Shown here piece after piece: positions 42,706 to 51,242 of a DNA stretch of 64,000 bases (positions within the stretch are counted from its first letter, which is position 1; the number at the start of each line of letters is the position of its first letter). Source of the DNA: JAHEGP01 sp963792875 (lineage in GTDB: Bacteria; Pseudomonadota; Gammaproteobacteria; Pseudomonadales; JAHEGP01). The notes beneath the pieces were generated by a model. It searched no databases. It worked only from the letters and a program-made list of their open reading frames with translations, and had not been told where the DNA came from. The position numbers and the translations under genes are program-made. The DNA lies in the NCBI GenBank assembly GCA_963792875.1, contig CAWBXV010000002.1, forward strand, positions 682,001 through 746,000, given 5' to 3'.

Positions 42706-44499
42706 CTAGTGGCTGGAGGGCGCTGGTGCGACCCGCATGACTTCCTCGATGGTGGTTTCGCCCGCGGCGACCTTCTGCGCGCCGCTGAGCCTCAGTGTTT
42801 TCATGCCGCCCTTCATGGCGCACAGGCGCAGCTTGTCGATATCGGCGTCGCCGCGGATGTACTGCTGCACCGACTCGCTCATCGGCAGAATTTCGTAGAT
42901 GCCCTGGCGCCCGCGATAACCGGTGTCCCGGCACTCGATGCAGCCCACCGCGGCCATGATCCGGGGGGGCATCCTGGCACTCCAGGGCTGCACCAGCTGC
43001 TGCCAGGCGGCAGCATCGGTGTCCTGCTCGCGCTTGCAGTGCGGGCACAAGGTCCGCACCAGGCGCTGCGCCATCACCCCGAGCACCGTGGCCTTTATCA
43101 GATAGGGCGGCACCCCGATCTCGAGCAGGCGCGTCACCGCCGACGGCGCGTCGTTGGTGTGCAGGGTGGACAGCACCAGGTGCCCGGTCAGCGCCGCCTG
43201 AATGGCCATCTCCGCCGTCTCGAGATCGCGAATCTCGCCGATCATAATGATATCGGGATCCTGCCGCAACAGCGCCCGCACGCCGCTGGCAAAATCGAGC
43301 TGGATATTGTGCTGCACCTGCATCTGATTGAAGCAGGGTTCCACCATCTCGATAGGGTCCTCGATGGTGCAGACGTTGACCTCGGGAACCGCCAGCTGCT
43401 TCAGGGTGGAGTAGAGCGTGGTCGTCTTGCCGGACCCGGTCGGCCCCGTGACCAGCACGATGCCATGCGTCCGGCCGACCATCGCGCGCCAGCTGGCATA
43501 ATCTTCCCGCGCCAGCCCCAGATCGGCAAAACCGCTGATCAGCACCTGCGGATCGAAGATCCGCATCACCAGCTTCTCGCCGAAGGCGGTGGGCAGGGTC
43601 GACAGGCGCAGCTCCACCTCGCGGCCGTCGGGACGCTTGGTCTTGAGGCGCCCGTCCTGCGGCCGCCGCTTCTCCGCGAGGTCCATGCGCCCGATGATCT
43701 TGATGCGGCTGGTGACCGCGGCTGCGACCTGAATGGGCAGCTCATAGATGGCGTGCAGCACCCCGTCGATGCGGAAGCGCACCTTGCCGATATCGCGCCG
43801 GGGCTCCAGATGAATGTCGCTGGCGCGCTGGTCAAAGGCGTATTGCAGCAGCCAGTCCACGATGCTGACGATGTGCTGGTCATTGGCGTCGGGCTCCTGG
43901 AGGCTGCCCAGCTCGAGCATCTGCTCGAGGTTGGACAACACGCTGACGCCGCGCCCGGTCCCGGGCGCGTTCGCACCGCTCACCGATTGCGCCAGGGTAT
44001 AGAACTCGCCGGTATAGCGCTGAATATCAGTGGGGGTGGCCAGCACCCGCGCAATGCGCCTGCGGGTGACGTGCTCAAGCCCGGACACCCAGTCGCCGAC
44101 GAAGGGCTCGGCCGACGCCACGACAACGCGCTCGGCGGAGACCTCGACCGCCAGAATGCCATGCCGGCGGGCGAAGGCCTTGGACATCACCTGGGTGACG
44201 GCGGTCACATCGATCTTGAGCGGGTCGATGCGATACAGCGGCTGGCCGCTGCGCTCGGCCAGCCACGCCATGAGCGCCTCCTCGGTGAGCGGGCGCCCGG
44301 CCCGCGTCTGATCGGGCAGCTGCAGCGACGCGAGGAAGGCGACCGGGTGCAGCGCCGCGTCCTGCCGGCTGCGCGGCGACAGCGTGGTGCGCTCCACCTC
44401 GGCGACCGTGATGCGGCCGTCCGCCCGCAGCTGATCGAGCAGATAGCGCAGATCGAGCGCACACTCGGGCGCGACCCGGCGTGCAATGGCTTCGGACAT
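42706..44499 (-). CDS. GspE/PulE/PilB-type secretion or pilus ATPase, isolated
   Basis: This hexameric ATPase has 597 residues: an N-terminal MshEN/GspE-N-type domain (about 1-190), a linker, then the motor domain with Walker A GPTGSGKTTTLYST, Asp boxes IEDPIEMVEP and Walker B DPDIIMIGEIRDLETAE, HTNDAPSAVTRL (His box), and the zinc tetracysteine CPHCKREQ plus CIECRDTGYRGRQGIYE. These are the hallmarks of a type II secretion or type IV pilus assembly ATPase. No other T2SS or pilus gene is nearby, so it may be a stand-alone assembly ATPase or part of a dispersed system. The start is ATG at 44499 after GGGGGA; an open upstream extension has no homology. It is divergent from argE. Confidence 0.88.
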   Translation of the reverse strand: MSEAIARRVAPECALDLRYLLDQLRADGRITVAEVERTTLSPRSRQDAALHPVAFLASLQLPDQTRAGRPLTEEALMAWLAERSGQPLYRIDPLKIDVTAVTQVMSKAFARRHGILAVEVSAERVVVASAEPFVGDWVSGLEHVTRRRIARVLATPTDIQRYTGEFYTLAQSVSGANAPGTGRGVSVLSNLEQMLELGSLQEPDANDQHIVSIVDWLLQYAFDQRASDIHLEPRRDIGKVRFRIDGVLHAIYELPIQVAAAVTSRIKIIGRMDLAEKRRPQDGRLKTKRPDGREVELRLSTLPTAFGEKLVMRIFDPQVLISGFADLGLAREDYASWRAMVGRTHGIVLVTGPTGSGKTTTLYSTLKQLAVPEVNVCTIEDPIEMVEPCFNQMQVQHNIQLDFASGVRALLRQDPDIIMIGEIRDLETAEMAIQAALTGHLVLSTLHTNDAPSAVTRLLEIGVPPYLIKATVLGVMAQRLVRTLCPHCKREQDTDAAAWQQLVQPWSARMPPRIMAAVGCIECRDTGYRGRQGIYEILPMSESVQQYIRGDADIDKLRLCAMKGGMKTLRLSGAQKVAAGETTIEEVMRVAPAPSSH

Positions 44500-44742
44500 G
44501 ACACAGTTCCCCCGGAAAGGCACCGCGCGCTGCCTGCGGCAATGCGCGATGAACTCCAGCAAGCATCGTTAGCTTCCGGGTCGTTGTAAAACGTCGATGG
44601 TCGAATCGCCAAACAGTTCAACAATCGCACCGGCAGCAGTTCCGCTGCCCCGAGCGGACGCAAGCCACCGGCGATGACGCGCCGGCCAGCGCTACTGTGA
44701 TATGCTCACTGCGTCACCGGCAATCCTCGTGAAGAACCGCTC

Positions 44743-45903
44743 ATGGCCTCCATCCCCGGCTTGATCACCATGCTCTCCGAACTGGTCGCCACGCCATCGG
44801 TCAGCTCTACCATGGCAGCGCTCGACCAGGGCAACCTGGGCGTCATCCGGAAGCTCGAGGAGTGGCTGAGCCGCCTCGGCTTCCGCACCGAGGTGCTGCC
44901 CATCGCCGGCCATGCCGGCAAGGCCAACCTGATCGCCACGCTCGGCCAGGGGCCCGGCGGCCTGGTGCTGGCCGGCCATACCGACACCGTGCCCTACGAC
45001 GAGAGCCTGTGGCGCAGCGACCCGCTGCGCCTGACCGAGCGCGACCAGCGCCTCTACGGCATGGGCACCTGCGATATGAAGGGCTTCTTTCCCCTGGCCA
45101 TCACCGCCGCCAGTGAAGTGGCCGGGCAGGCGCTGCAGCAGCCGCTGATCGTGCTGGCCACCGCCGACGAGGAGAGCTCGATGGCCGGGGCCGAGGCGCT
45201 GGTCGAGCTCGGCCGACCGCGGGCACGCTATGCGGTGATCGGCGAGCCCACCAGCCTGCGACCGGTGCGCCAGCACAAGAGCATCCTCATGGAGAGCATC
45301 GTCGTGCAGGGCCGGTCGGGCCACTCTTCGGATCCCTCGCTGGGCAACAGCGCCCTGGAGGCCATGCACGCGGTGATCGGCCGGCTGCTGCAGTACCGCG
45401 AGCAGCTGCAGCGCGAACACGTCAACCCGGGCTTCGCCGTCAGCGTGCCGACGCTCAACCTCGGCTGCATCCACGGCGGCGACAACCCCAACCGCATCTG
45501 CGGCCGCTGCGAGCTGCACTTCGACGCCCGCCTGCTGCCCGGCATGTCCAATGGGCAGGTGCGCGCAGAGCTGGCGGCCATCGCGGCGCAGGTGGGTGCC
45601 GAGCGCGGCATCGATATCACCCTGCACCAGCTCATCCACGGCGTCGAGGCGTTCGCCGAGCGCGAGGACAGCGCGCTGGTCGACGCCGCCAGGCAGCTTA
45701 CCGGGCACAGCCCCGAGGCCGTCGCCTTTGCCACCGAGGCCCCCTACCTGCAGTCACTAGGGATGGAAACCCTCGTGCTGGGGCCCGGCGCGGTGGCGCA
45801 GGCCCACCAGCCGGACGAATACCTCGCGCTGGACACCCTAGAGCCCTTCCTGCAGGTGCTGCGGGGCCTGATCCGGCGCTTCTGCCTGCACCCCGGCCAC
45901 TGA
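44743..45903 (+). CDS. argE: Acetylornithine deacetylase
   Basis: ArgE removes the acetyl group from N-acetylornithine to give ornithine. The 386-residue M20-family metallopeptidase has the zinc site LAGHTDTVPYD, GTCDMKGFFPLAI, the catalytic DEESSMAG, the dimerisation-domain GRSGHSSDPSLGNSALEAM and HQPDEYLAL with the final His ligand region. argA follows on the same strand. ATG at 44743. Recycling of acetyl groups (ArgJ) would make this pathway redundant, but the linear ArgA/ArgE route appears intact here. Confidence 0.93.
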   Translation: MASIPGLITMLSELVATPSVSSTMAALDQGNLGVIRKLEEWLSRLGFRTEVLPIAGHAGKANLIATLGQGPGGLVLAGHTDTVPYDESLWRSDPLRLTERDQRLYGMGTCDMKGFFPLAITAASEVAGQALQQPLIVLATADEESSMAGAEALVELGRPRARYAVIGEPTSLRPVRQHKSILMESIVVQGRSGHSSDPSLGNSALEAMHAVIGRLLQYREQLQREHVNPGFAVSVPTLNLGCIHGGDNPNRICGRCELHFDARLLPGMSNGQVRAELAAIAAQVGAERGIDITLHQLIHGVEAFAEREDSALVDAARQLTGHSPEAVAFATEAPYLQSLGMETLVLGPGAVAQAHQPDEYLALDTLEPFLQVLRGLIRRFCLHPGH

Positions 45904-45981
45904 CCCACACTCCTTCAGCAACGTAGCGAGGCGGCATTGTCCACCACCACCCCATCCCCTGATCCCGCGGAGAGACCCGGC

Positions 45982-47283
45982 ATGGCGCCCGATTACGTGG
46001 CGTGGTTCCGCAGCTCGACGCCCTATATCAACGCCCACCGGGGCAAGATCTTTGTGCTGATGTTCGGGGGCGAGGCCATCGAACACGACAACTTCGCGCA
46101 CATCATTCACGACATCGCGCTGCTCAATACCCTGGGCGTAAAGCTGGTGCTGGTGCACGGCTCGCGCCCGCAGATCGATCGCTGCATGGCGCGGCGACAG
46201 CTGAGCATCCGCTTTCACCGCGGCCGCAGGGTCACCGAACAGCCGGCCCTGGAATGCGTCAAGGAGGCCTCCGGGTCGCTGCGCGCGGAGCTGGAGGCGC
46301 TGCTCTCCATGGGGCTGCCGGATTCACCGATGCACCGCTCCCGCATCCGGGTCACCGGCGGCAACTTCGTCATCGCCAAACCGCTGGGCGTGCTGGACGG
46401 CATCGACCACGCCCATACCGGCGAAGTCCGGCGCGTGCAGGGCGGCGACATCGCGCGCCAGCTGGAGCTGGGGCACATCGTCCTGATAAGCCCGCTGGGC
46501 TACTCCCCGACGGGCGAGATTTTCAACCTGAGCATGGAGGAGGTGGCCATTGAGGTCGCCACCAGCCTGAAGGCCGACAAGCTGATCGCCTTCGACCACG
46601 CCGCCGGGCTGCTGGACAACGACGGCAGGCTGCTGCGCGAACTGCGCCTGGGCGAGGCCAGACAACTGCTGGAGAGCACCACCGATGCCCACTCCCACCA
46701 GCTGCTGGAAGCGCTGGTCAGGAGCAGCGGCGCGGGCATCGAGCGCTGCCACCTGATCAGCTATGCGGACAATGGCGCCCTCATCAAGGAGCTGTTCACC
46801 CGCGATGGCTGTGGCAGCCTGATTCACCGGGACAGCTACGAGAGCATCCGCACCGCCGATATCGACGACGTGGCGGGCATACTGGCGCTGATCCAGCCGC
46901 TGGAAGAGGAAGGCGTGCTGGTGCGACGCTCGCGCGAGCTGCTGGAAAACGAAATCCACCGCTTCACCGTCATCGAGCGCGACGGCATGGTCATCAGCTG
47001 CGCGGCCCTCTACCCCTTCACCGAAGAGGGCACCGCGGAGATCGCCTGCGTGGCGACCCACCCGGACTATCGCGGCGGCGGCAGGGGCGAGCGCGTGCTG
47101 GCCCACCTCGAGAAGCAGGCCCGCCAGCTCAGCCTGGGTCGGCTGTTCGTGCTCACCACGCGCACGGCGCACTGGTTCATGGAGCAGGGCTACGCGCCCG
47201 GCAGCACCCAGGATCTGCCGCAGGCGCGGCAGCGGCTGTATAACTACCGGCGCAACTCGCAGATATTCTGCAAGTCGCTGTGA
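45982..47283 (+). CDS. argA: N-acetylglutamate synthase
   Basis: ArgA acetylates glutamate, the first and feedback-controlled step of arginine synthesis. The two-domain protein has an N-terminal amino-acid-kinase-like domain (KIFVLMFGGEAIEHDNFAH, VHGSRPQIDRCMARRQ, ISPLGYSPTGEIFNLSMEEVA) and a C-terminal GNAT domain (CAALYPFTEEGTAEIACVA, YRGGGRGERVLAHLE, FVLTTRTAHWFMEQGY). The ATG at 45982 (MAPDYVAWFRSS) matches the Pseudomonas N-terminus MPDYVNW and has GGAG nine bases upstream; a TTG at 45937 with GAGG five bases upstream would add 15 residues. It follows argE after 78 bases and probably shares its transcript. Confidence 0.94.
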   Translation: MAPDYVAWFRSSTPYINAHRGKIFVLMFGGEAIEHDNFAHIIHDIALLNTLGVKLVLVHGSRPQIDRCMARRQLSIRFHRGRRVTEQPALECVKEASGSLRAELEALLSMGLPDSPMHRSRIRVTGGNFVIAKPLGVLDGIDHAHTGEVRRVQGGDIARQLELGHIVLISPLGYSPTGEIFNLSMEEVAIEVATSLKADKLIAFDHAAGLLDNDGRLLRELRLGEARQLLESTTDAHSHQLLEALVRSSGAGIERCHLISYADNGALIKELFTRDGCGSLIHRDSYESIRTADIDDVAGILALIQPLEEEGVLVRRSRELLENEIHRFTVIERDGMVISCAALYPFTEEGTAEIACVATHPDYRGGGRGERVLAHLEKQARQLSLGRLFVLTTRTAHWFMEQGYAPGSTQDLPQARQRLYNYRRNSQIFCKSL

Positions 47284-47320
47284 GGCCGGGCCGCGCGGCC
47301 TCACCTCACCGCGGCCGGGC

Positions 47321-47977
47321 TCACAGCAATGCGGGCTGCCAGCCAGGGGCGGGCGGCGACGCCTGGGCCGCGTCGTCCGAGCCGGCAAACCGGTCCGCCT
47401 CATCACCCCAGCAGTGCCAGCCCTCGCGGCGCTGGCGCGCGAACAATTCGATGCGGGGACCGGGGCTGCAGGACTCGATCAGCGGGTACTGCTCGTCGGG
47501 CTTGCGGCTGTGCTCGCGCTTGCGCGAGCTGATGATGTTCTCCTGGCGGCGGCCCGGCGCCAGCGTGCGCGCACCCTTGCCGCGCACCCCGAACAGGATC
47601 ATCTCGGTGACGTTGCGAAAATAAAACCCCACCCCGCGCCGGTCAGGGCCGCCATCCTTGCGTACCTTGTACCAGATGATGTTGGTCTTGTAAGTGAAGC
47701 CCCATTGCGCCATGACCGCCAGACCCTCGGCCAGCATGGCGTTGGGCACCCACAGGTAGAGGTGGGCCGGGTCCTCGACGATGTCCGCCACCGGCAGCGC
47801 GGCGATCTCCTCCAGCCTGAGCGTGGCGTAGCGGCCGAGGCGCCGGTGCTCGGGCGCCATCTTGCCGGTGCGATTGTCGAACTGCCAGGGCGGGTCTGCC
47901 AGTACCGTGGCAAACCGGTGTTCACCTACGCTCGCCAGCAAGCCCTCCGCCACCGCTTGTGCTGTCTGTTCCGTCAA
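47321..47977 (-). CDS. MT-A70 family adenine-N6 methyltransferase, orphan
   Basis: This N6-adenine methyltransferase of about 218 residues has LADPPWQFDNRTGKM (catalytic DPPW), followed by HLYLWVPNAMLAEGLAVMAQ, TYKTNIIWYKVRK and GFYFRNVTEMILFGVRGKG, then the MT-A70 tail RKPDEQYPLIESCSPGPRIE and FARQRREGWHCWGDE. The start is TTG at 47977, the first codon with family-like sequence, preceded by GGGGGA. No restriction endonuclease or specificity gene is nearby, so it is a solitary DNA (or possibly RNA) methylase. It is convergent with argA and divergent from ilvD. Confidence 0.85.
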   Translation of the reverse strand: MTEQTAQAVAEGLLASVGEHRFATVLADPPWQFDNRTGKMAPEHRRLGRYATLRLEEIAALPVADIVEDPAHLYLWVPNAMLAEGLAVMAQWGFTYKTNIIWYKVRKDGGPDRRGVGFYFRNVTEMILFGVRGKGARTLAPGRRQENIISSRKREHSRKPDEQYPLIESCSPGPRIELFARQRREGWHCWGDEADRFAGSDDAAQASPPAPGWQPALL

Positions 47978-48104
47978 TGCCCGTCCCCCATGACTGCTCC
48001 GCCCCAGCGCGGCGGCTGCCAGTCTAGCCAAGCGCGGGGCAAAAATCACGGCGAATATCCCGCCGGCCGGACGGCGCCGCCAGGCGGTATGCGCGCCCGC
48101 TTTT

Positions 48105-48113
48105 TGCTATCAT
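48105..48113 (+). promoter_or_regulatory. Possible extended -10 promoter element of ilvD
   Basis: TTTTTGCTATCAT at 48101-48113 contains TGC followed by TATCAT, the extended -10 pattern, 68 bases before the ilvD start. The -35 region (48085-48090) has no match, as is common for extended -10 promoters. No obvious leader peptide rich in Ile, Val or Leu codons is seen between here and 48181. Confidence 0.35.
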
Positions 48114-48180
48114 GGTCGCTTCCCAGGCCCGGCGGCGGCAGCCCGGGCCGCGGCCGCAGAACACCACAGAGGACCCTCAC

Positions 48181-50022
48181 ATGCCCCAGTACCGATCACG
48201 CACGACGACCGCCGGGCGCAATATGGCGGGCGCCCGCGCCCTGTGGCGCGCCACCGGCATGCGGGACGAGGACTTCCAGAAACCCATCATCGCGGTGGCC
48301 AACTCCTTCACCCAGTTCGTGCCCGGCCACGTCCACCTGAAGGACCTCGGACAGCTGGTGTGCCGGGAGATAGAAGCGGCCGGGGGCGTCGGCAAGGAGT
48401 TCAACACCATCGCCGTCGACGACGGCATCGCCATGGGCCACGACGGCATGCTCTACAGCCTGCCCTCCCGGGACATCATCGCCGACTCCGTGGAATACAT
48501 GGTCAATGCCCACTGCGCCGACGCGCTGGTGTGCATCTCCAACTGCGACAAGATCACGCCGGGCATGCTCATGGCCGCACTGCGCCTGAATATTCCCACG
48601 GTATTCGTCTCGGGTGGCCCCATGGAGGCGGGCAAGTCGCGCCTCTCAGAGCACAAGCTGGACCTGGTCGACGCCATGGTCATCGCCGTCGACAGCAACG
48701 CCGACGACGCCACGGTGGCGGAGTACGAGCGCTCGGCCTGCCCCACCTGCGGCTCCTGCTCGGGCATGTTCACCGCCAACTCGATGAACTGCCTGGCAGA
48801 GGCGCTGGGCCTGGCGCTGCCGGGCAACGGCTCCATGCTCGCCACCCACGCCGACCGCAAGGGGCTGTTTCTGCAGGCGGGCCGGCACATCGTGGCGCTG
48901 GCCCGGCGCTACTATGAGGGCGACGACGAGTCCGCGCTGCCGCGCTCCATCGCGTGCTTCGAGGCCTTCGAAAACGCCATGAGCCTCGACATCGCCATGG
49001 GCGGCTCCACCAACACCATCCTGCACCTGCTGGCCGCCGCCCAGGAAGCCGAGCTCGACTTCACCATGAGCGATATCGACCGCCTGTCGCGGCGCGTGCC
49101 GCAGCTGTGCAAGGTGGCGCCCAATACGCCCAAATACCACATGGAAGACGTGCATCGGGCGGGCGGCATCATGGCCATCCTCAGCGAGCTGCAGCGCGGG
49201 GGACTGCTGCACGACCAGGTGCCCACGGTGCACAGCGCCACCCTGGCCGAGGCGCTGGAACGCTGGGACGTCATGCGCAGCGGCGACGATTCAGTGAAGG
49301 CATTCTATCAGGCGGGACCGGCGGGGATACCGACCACCCAGGCGTTCAGCCAGAGCACCCGCTGGCCCAACCTCGACACCGATCGCCGCGACGGCTGCAT
49401 CCGCAGCATCGAACACGCCTACAGCAGCGAGGGCGGGCTGGCCGTGCTCTACGGCAACATCGCCGTGGACGGCTGCGTGGTCAAGACCTCCGGCGTGCCC
49501 GAGGAGTGCTGGGTGTTCGAGGGCCCCGCGCACATCTGCGAGAGCCAGGAGGACGCCGTGGAGGACATCCTGCAGGGACGGGTCGAGGCCGGCGACGTGG
49601 TCGTCGTGCGCTACGAGGGTCCCAAGGGAGGCCCGGGCATGCAGGAGATGCTGTACCCGACCAGCTACCTGAAGTCACGCGGCCTGGGCCGCGACTGTGC
49701 GCTGCTCACCGACGGCCGCTTCTCCGGCGGCACCTCCGGCCTGTCGATCGGCCACATCTCGCCCGAGGCCGCAGCCGGCGGCGCCATCGGCCTGATCGAG
49801 GACGGCGACATCGTGCGCATCGACATCCCGGCGCGCCGCATCGAGGTGCTGCTGGACGACGCCGCGCTGGCGGAGCGCCGCCGCGCCATGGCAGCCAGGG
49901 GCGCCGCGGCATGGCAACCCACCAAGGCGCGCCCGCGCAAGGTGTCCAAGGCGCTGCAGGCCTACGCCAGGATGGCAACCAGCGCCGACAAGGGCGCGGT
50001 CAGAAACGTGGACCTGCTATAG
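48181..50022 (+). CDS. ilvD: Dihydroxy-acid dehydratase
   Basis: IlvD dehydrates dihydroxy-acids to 2-keto acids in the third step of valine/isoleucine synthesis, using an Fe-S cluster. The 613-residue protein has the cluster cysteines in ISNCDKITPGMLM and SACPTCGSCSGMF, DDGIAMGHDGM at the N-terminal region, and the C-terminal GPKGGPGMQEML and LLTDGRFSGGTSGLSIGH signatures. ATG at 48181 with AGAGGA seven bases upstream; the frame is open upstream to 48112 but without homology. ilvE lies at 38720-39646. A GC-rich hairpin begins at the stop codon. Confidence 0.96.
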   Translation: MPQYRSRTTTAGRNMAGARALWRATGMRDEDFQKPIIAVANSFTQFVPGHVHLKDLGQLVCREIEAAGGVGKEFNTIAVDDGIAMGHDGMLYSLPSRDIIADSVEYMVNAHCADALVCISNCDKITPGMLMAALRLNIPTVFVSGGPMEAGKSRLSEHKLDLVDAMVIAVDSNADDATVAEYERSACPTCGSCSGMFTANSMNCLAEALGLALPGNGSMLATHADRKGLFLQAGRHIVALARRYYEGDDESALPRSIACFEAFENAMSLDIAMGGSTNTILHLLAAAQEAELDFTMSDIDRLSRRVPQLCKVAPNTPKYHMEDVHRAGGIMAILSELQRGGLLHDQVPTVHSATLAEALERWDVMRSGDDSVKAFYQAGPAGIPTTQAFSQSTRWPNLDTDRRDGCIRSIEHAYSSEGGLAVLYGNIAVDGCVVKTSGVPEECWVFEGPAHICESQEDAVEDILQGRVEAGDVVVVRYEGPKGGPGMQEMLYPTSYLKSRGLGRDCALLTDGRFSGGTSGLSIGHISPEAAAGGAIGLIEDGDIVRIDIPARRIEVLLDDAALAERRRAMAARGAAAWQPTKARPRKVSKALQAYARMATSADKGAVRNVDLL

Positions 50023-50040
50023 CCGGCCGGTACGGCCGGC
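50022..50040. terminator. GC-rich hairpin after ilvD, weak terminator candidate
   Basis: GCCGGCCG-GTA-CGGCCGGC is a perfect 8-bp stem starting at the last base of the ilvD stop codon. No T-run follows, so intrinsic termination is uncertain. It could act as a mRNA-stabilising or Rho-assisted end. Confidence 0.35.
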
Positions 50041-50131
50041 CGACGGCTATCGCGACGGCGCCGGTGCGCTCCTGGCCGCAGCGCTCGACCCGCAGCGGCG
50101 CTGCGCCGGCGGCCGCCAGGCCGACACCGGC

Positions 50132-51190
50132 TCAGACCACCGACTGCTCCTGCAGCCACTCCCGCCATACGGCGAGCAGCACCGCGATGACTACCGGCCC
50201 CAGAAACAGCCCTACCAGACCAAACGCCAGCAGGCCGCCGAGCACGCCAAACAGCACCAGCAGATAGGGTATCTGCGTGGCGCTGCTGATGAGCAGCGGC
50301 CTGAGCACGTTGTCGATCTGACTGACGACCAGCCCGCCCCACAGCGCCAGCCCCGCCCCCGCCCACAGCTCGCCGGTCACCAGCAGGGACGCGCTGACCG
50401 CCCCCACGGCGATGGTCGTGCCAAAGGGCATCAGCGCCAGGAACCCGGTGACCACACCGAGCAGCACCGGCGCCCGCACACCGGCCACGGCGTAACCGAG
50501 CCCCGCCAGGGCGCCCTGCACGAACGCGGTCAGGATGAGCCCGTACAGCACCGCACGCAGGGTATCGGCGATCGCCTCGAAGTAGCCCTCGGCGCGGCTG
50601 CCGAGCAGCTGCAGCGCCAGCAGACGACCCTGCCCCAGCAGGCGCTCCCCGTCGCGGTAAAGGAAGAAGGCGGTGAGCAGGGCCAGCCCAAACCTGAAGG
50701 CGATGCGCCCGATGTCTCCCAGCAGGCCGAGCACCTCGGCCCACGGCTTCCACCACTGCAGCAGCCGCGCCCGCAGCGCGGCCGGGTCGCTGGCCGCCAG
50801 GTCCAGATAGCGCTCGATTTCGGGACCGATGCCGGGCAGCTGCAGCAGGCGCTCAGGCACCGCCGCCGTACCCTGGCTCAGCAGGTCGGCCAGCGCGGCG
50901 TAGGCCGAGACTATCTCACCGGGCAGGATGACGATGATCCACAACAGCGGCAGCGCGAATACGGTGGCGAGCAGCACCGTCATCAACAGGGCGCTGAGGT
51001 TGGCACGCGCGCCCAGGCGAGCGCGCAGCCACCGATAGATCGGCCAGGTGAGGGAGGCGAAGATCACCGCCCACGCGATCGACGGCAGAAAGACGTGCAG
51101 TATCCGATAACCCAGATACAGCAGTCCGGCGAGGAACAGGCCAAGCGCCAGGCGCGCGTCACCGACCGATTTGAACTCAGGCCCCGTCAT
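50132..51190 (-). CDS. AI-2E family transporter, second copy
   Basis: This 352-residue inner-membrane protein has seven to eight predicted helices. It opens ALGLFLAGLLYLGYRILHVF, and the C-terminal half has FLALMPFGTTIAVGAVSASL, NVLRPLLISSATQIPYLLVL and FGVLGGLLAFGLVGLFLGP, the AI-2E/PerM signature region. It is more like YdiK-type members than the copy at 3631-4773, from which it is clearly divergent. The start is ATG at 51190. The substrate is unknown. It lies downstream of the TonB-type operon on the same strand with 52 bases between, so it may be its last gene. Confidence 0.85.
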   Translation of the reverse strand: MTGPEFKSVGDARLALGLFLAGLLYLGYRILHVFLPSIAWAVIFASLTWPIYRWLRARLGARANLSALLMTVLLATVFALPLLWIIVILPGEIVSAYAALADLLSQGTAAVPERLLQLPGIGPEIERYLDLAASDPAALRARLLQWWKPWAEVLGLLGDIGRIAFRFGLALLTAFFLYRDGERLLGQGRLLALQLLGSRAEGYFEAIADTLRAVLYGLILTAFVQGALAGLGYAVAGVRAPVLLGVVTGFLALMPFGTTIAVGAVSASLLVTGELWAGAGLALWGGLVVSQIDNVLRPLLISSATQIPYLLVLFGVLGGLLAFGLVGLFLGPVVIAVLLAVWREWLQEQSVV

Positions 51191-51242
51191 GCTCGCAACA
51201 CATCCCGGACCAGGCCCTCACGGCCGCCAGCGCTGCTGACGC

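Noticed and set aside
50022..50040. Classical intrinsic terminator after ilvD
   Set aside because: The stem is perfect but no T-run follows; kept only as a weak candidate.
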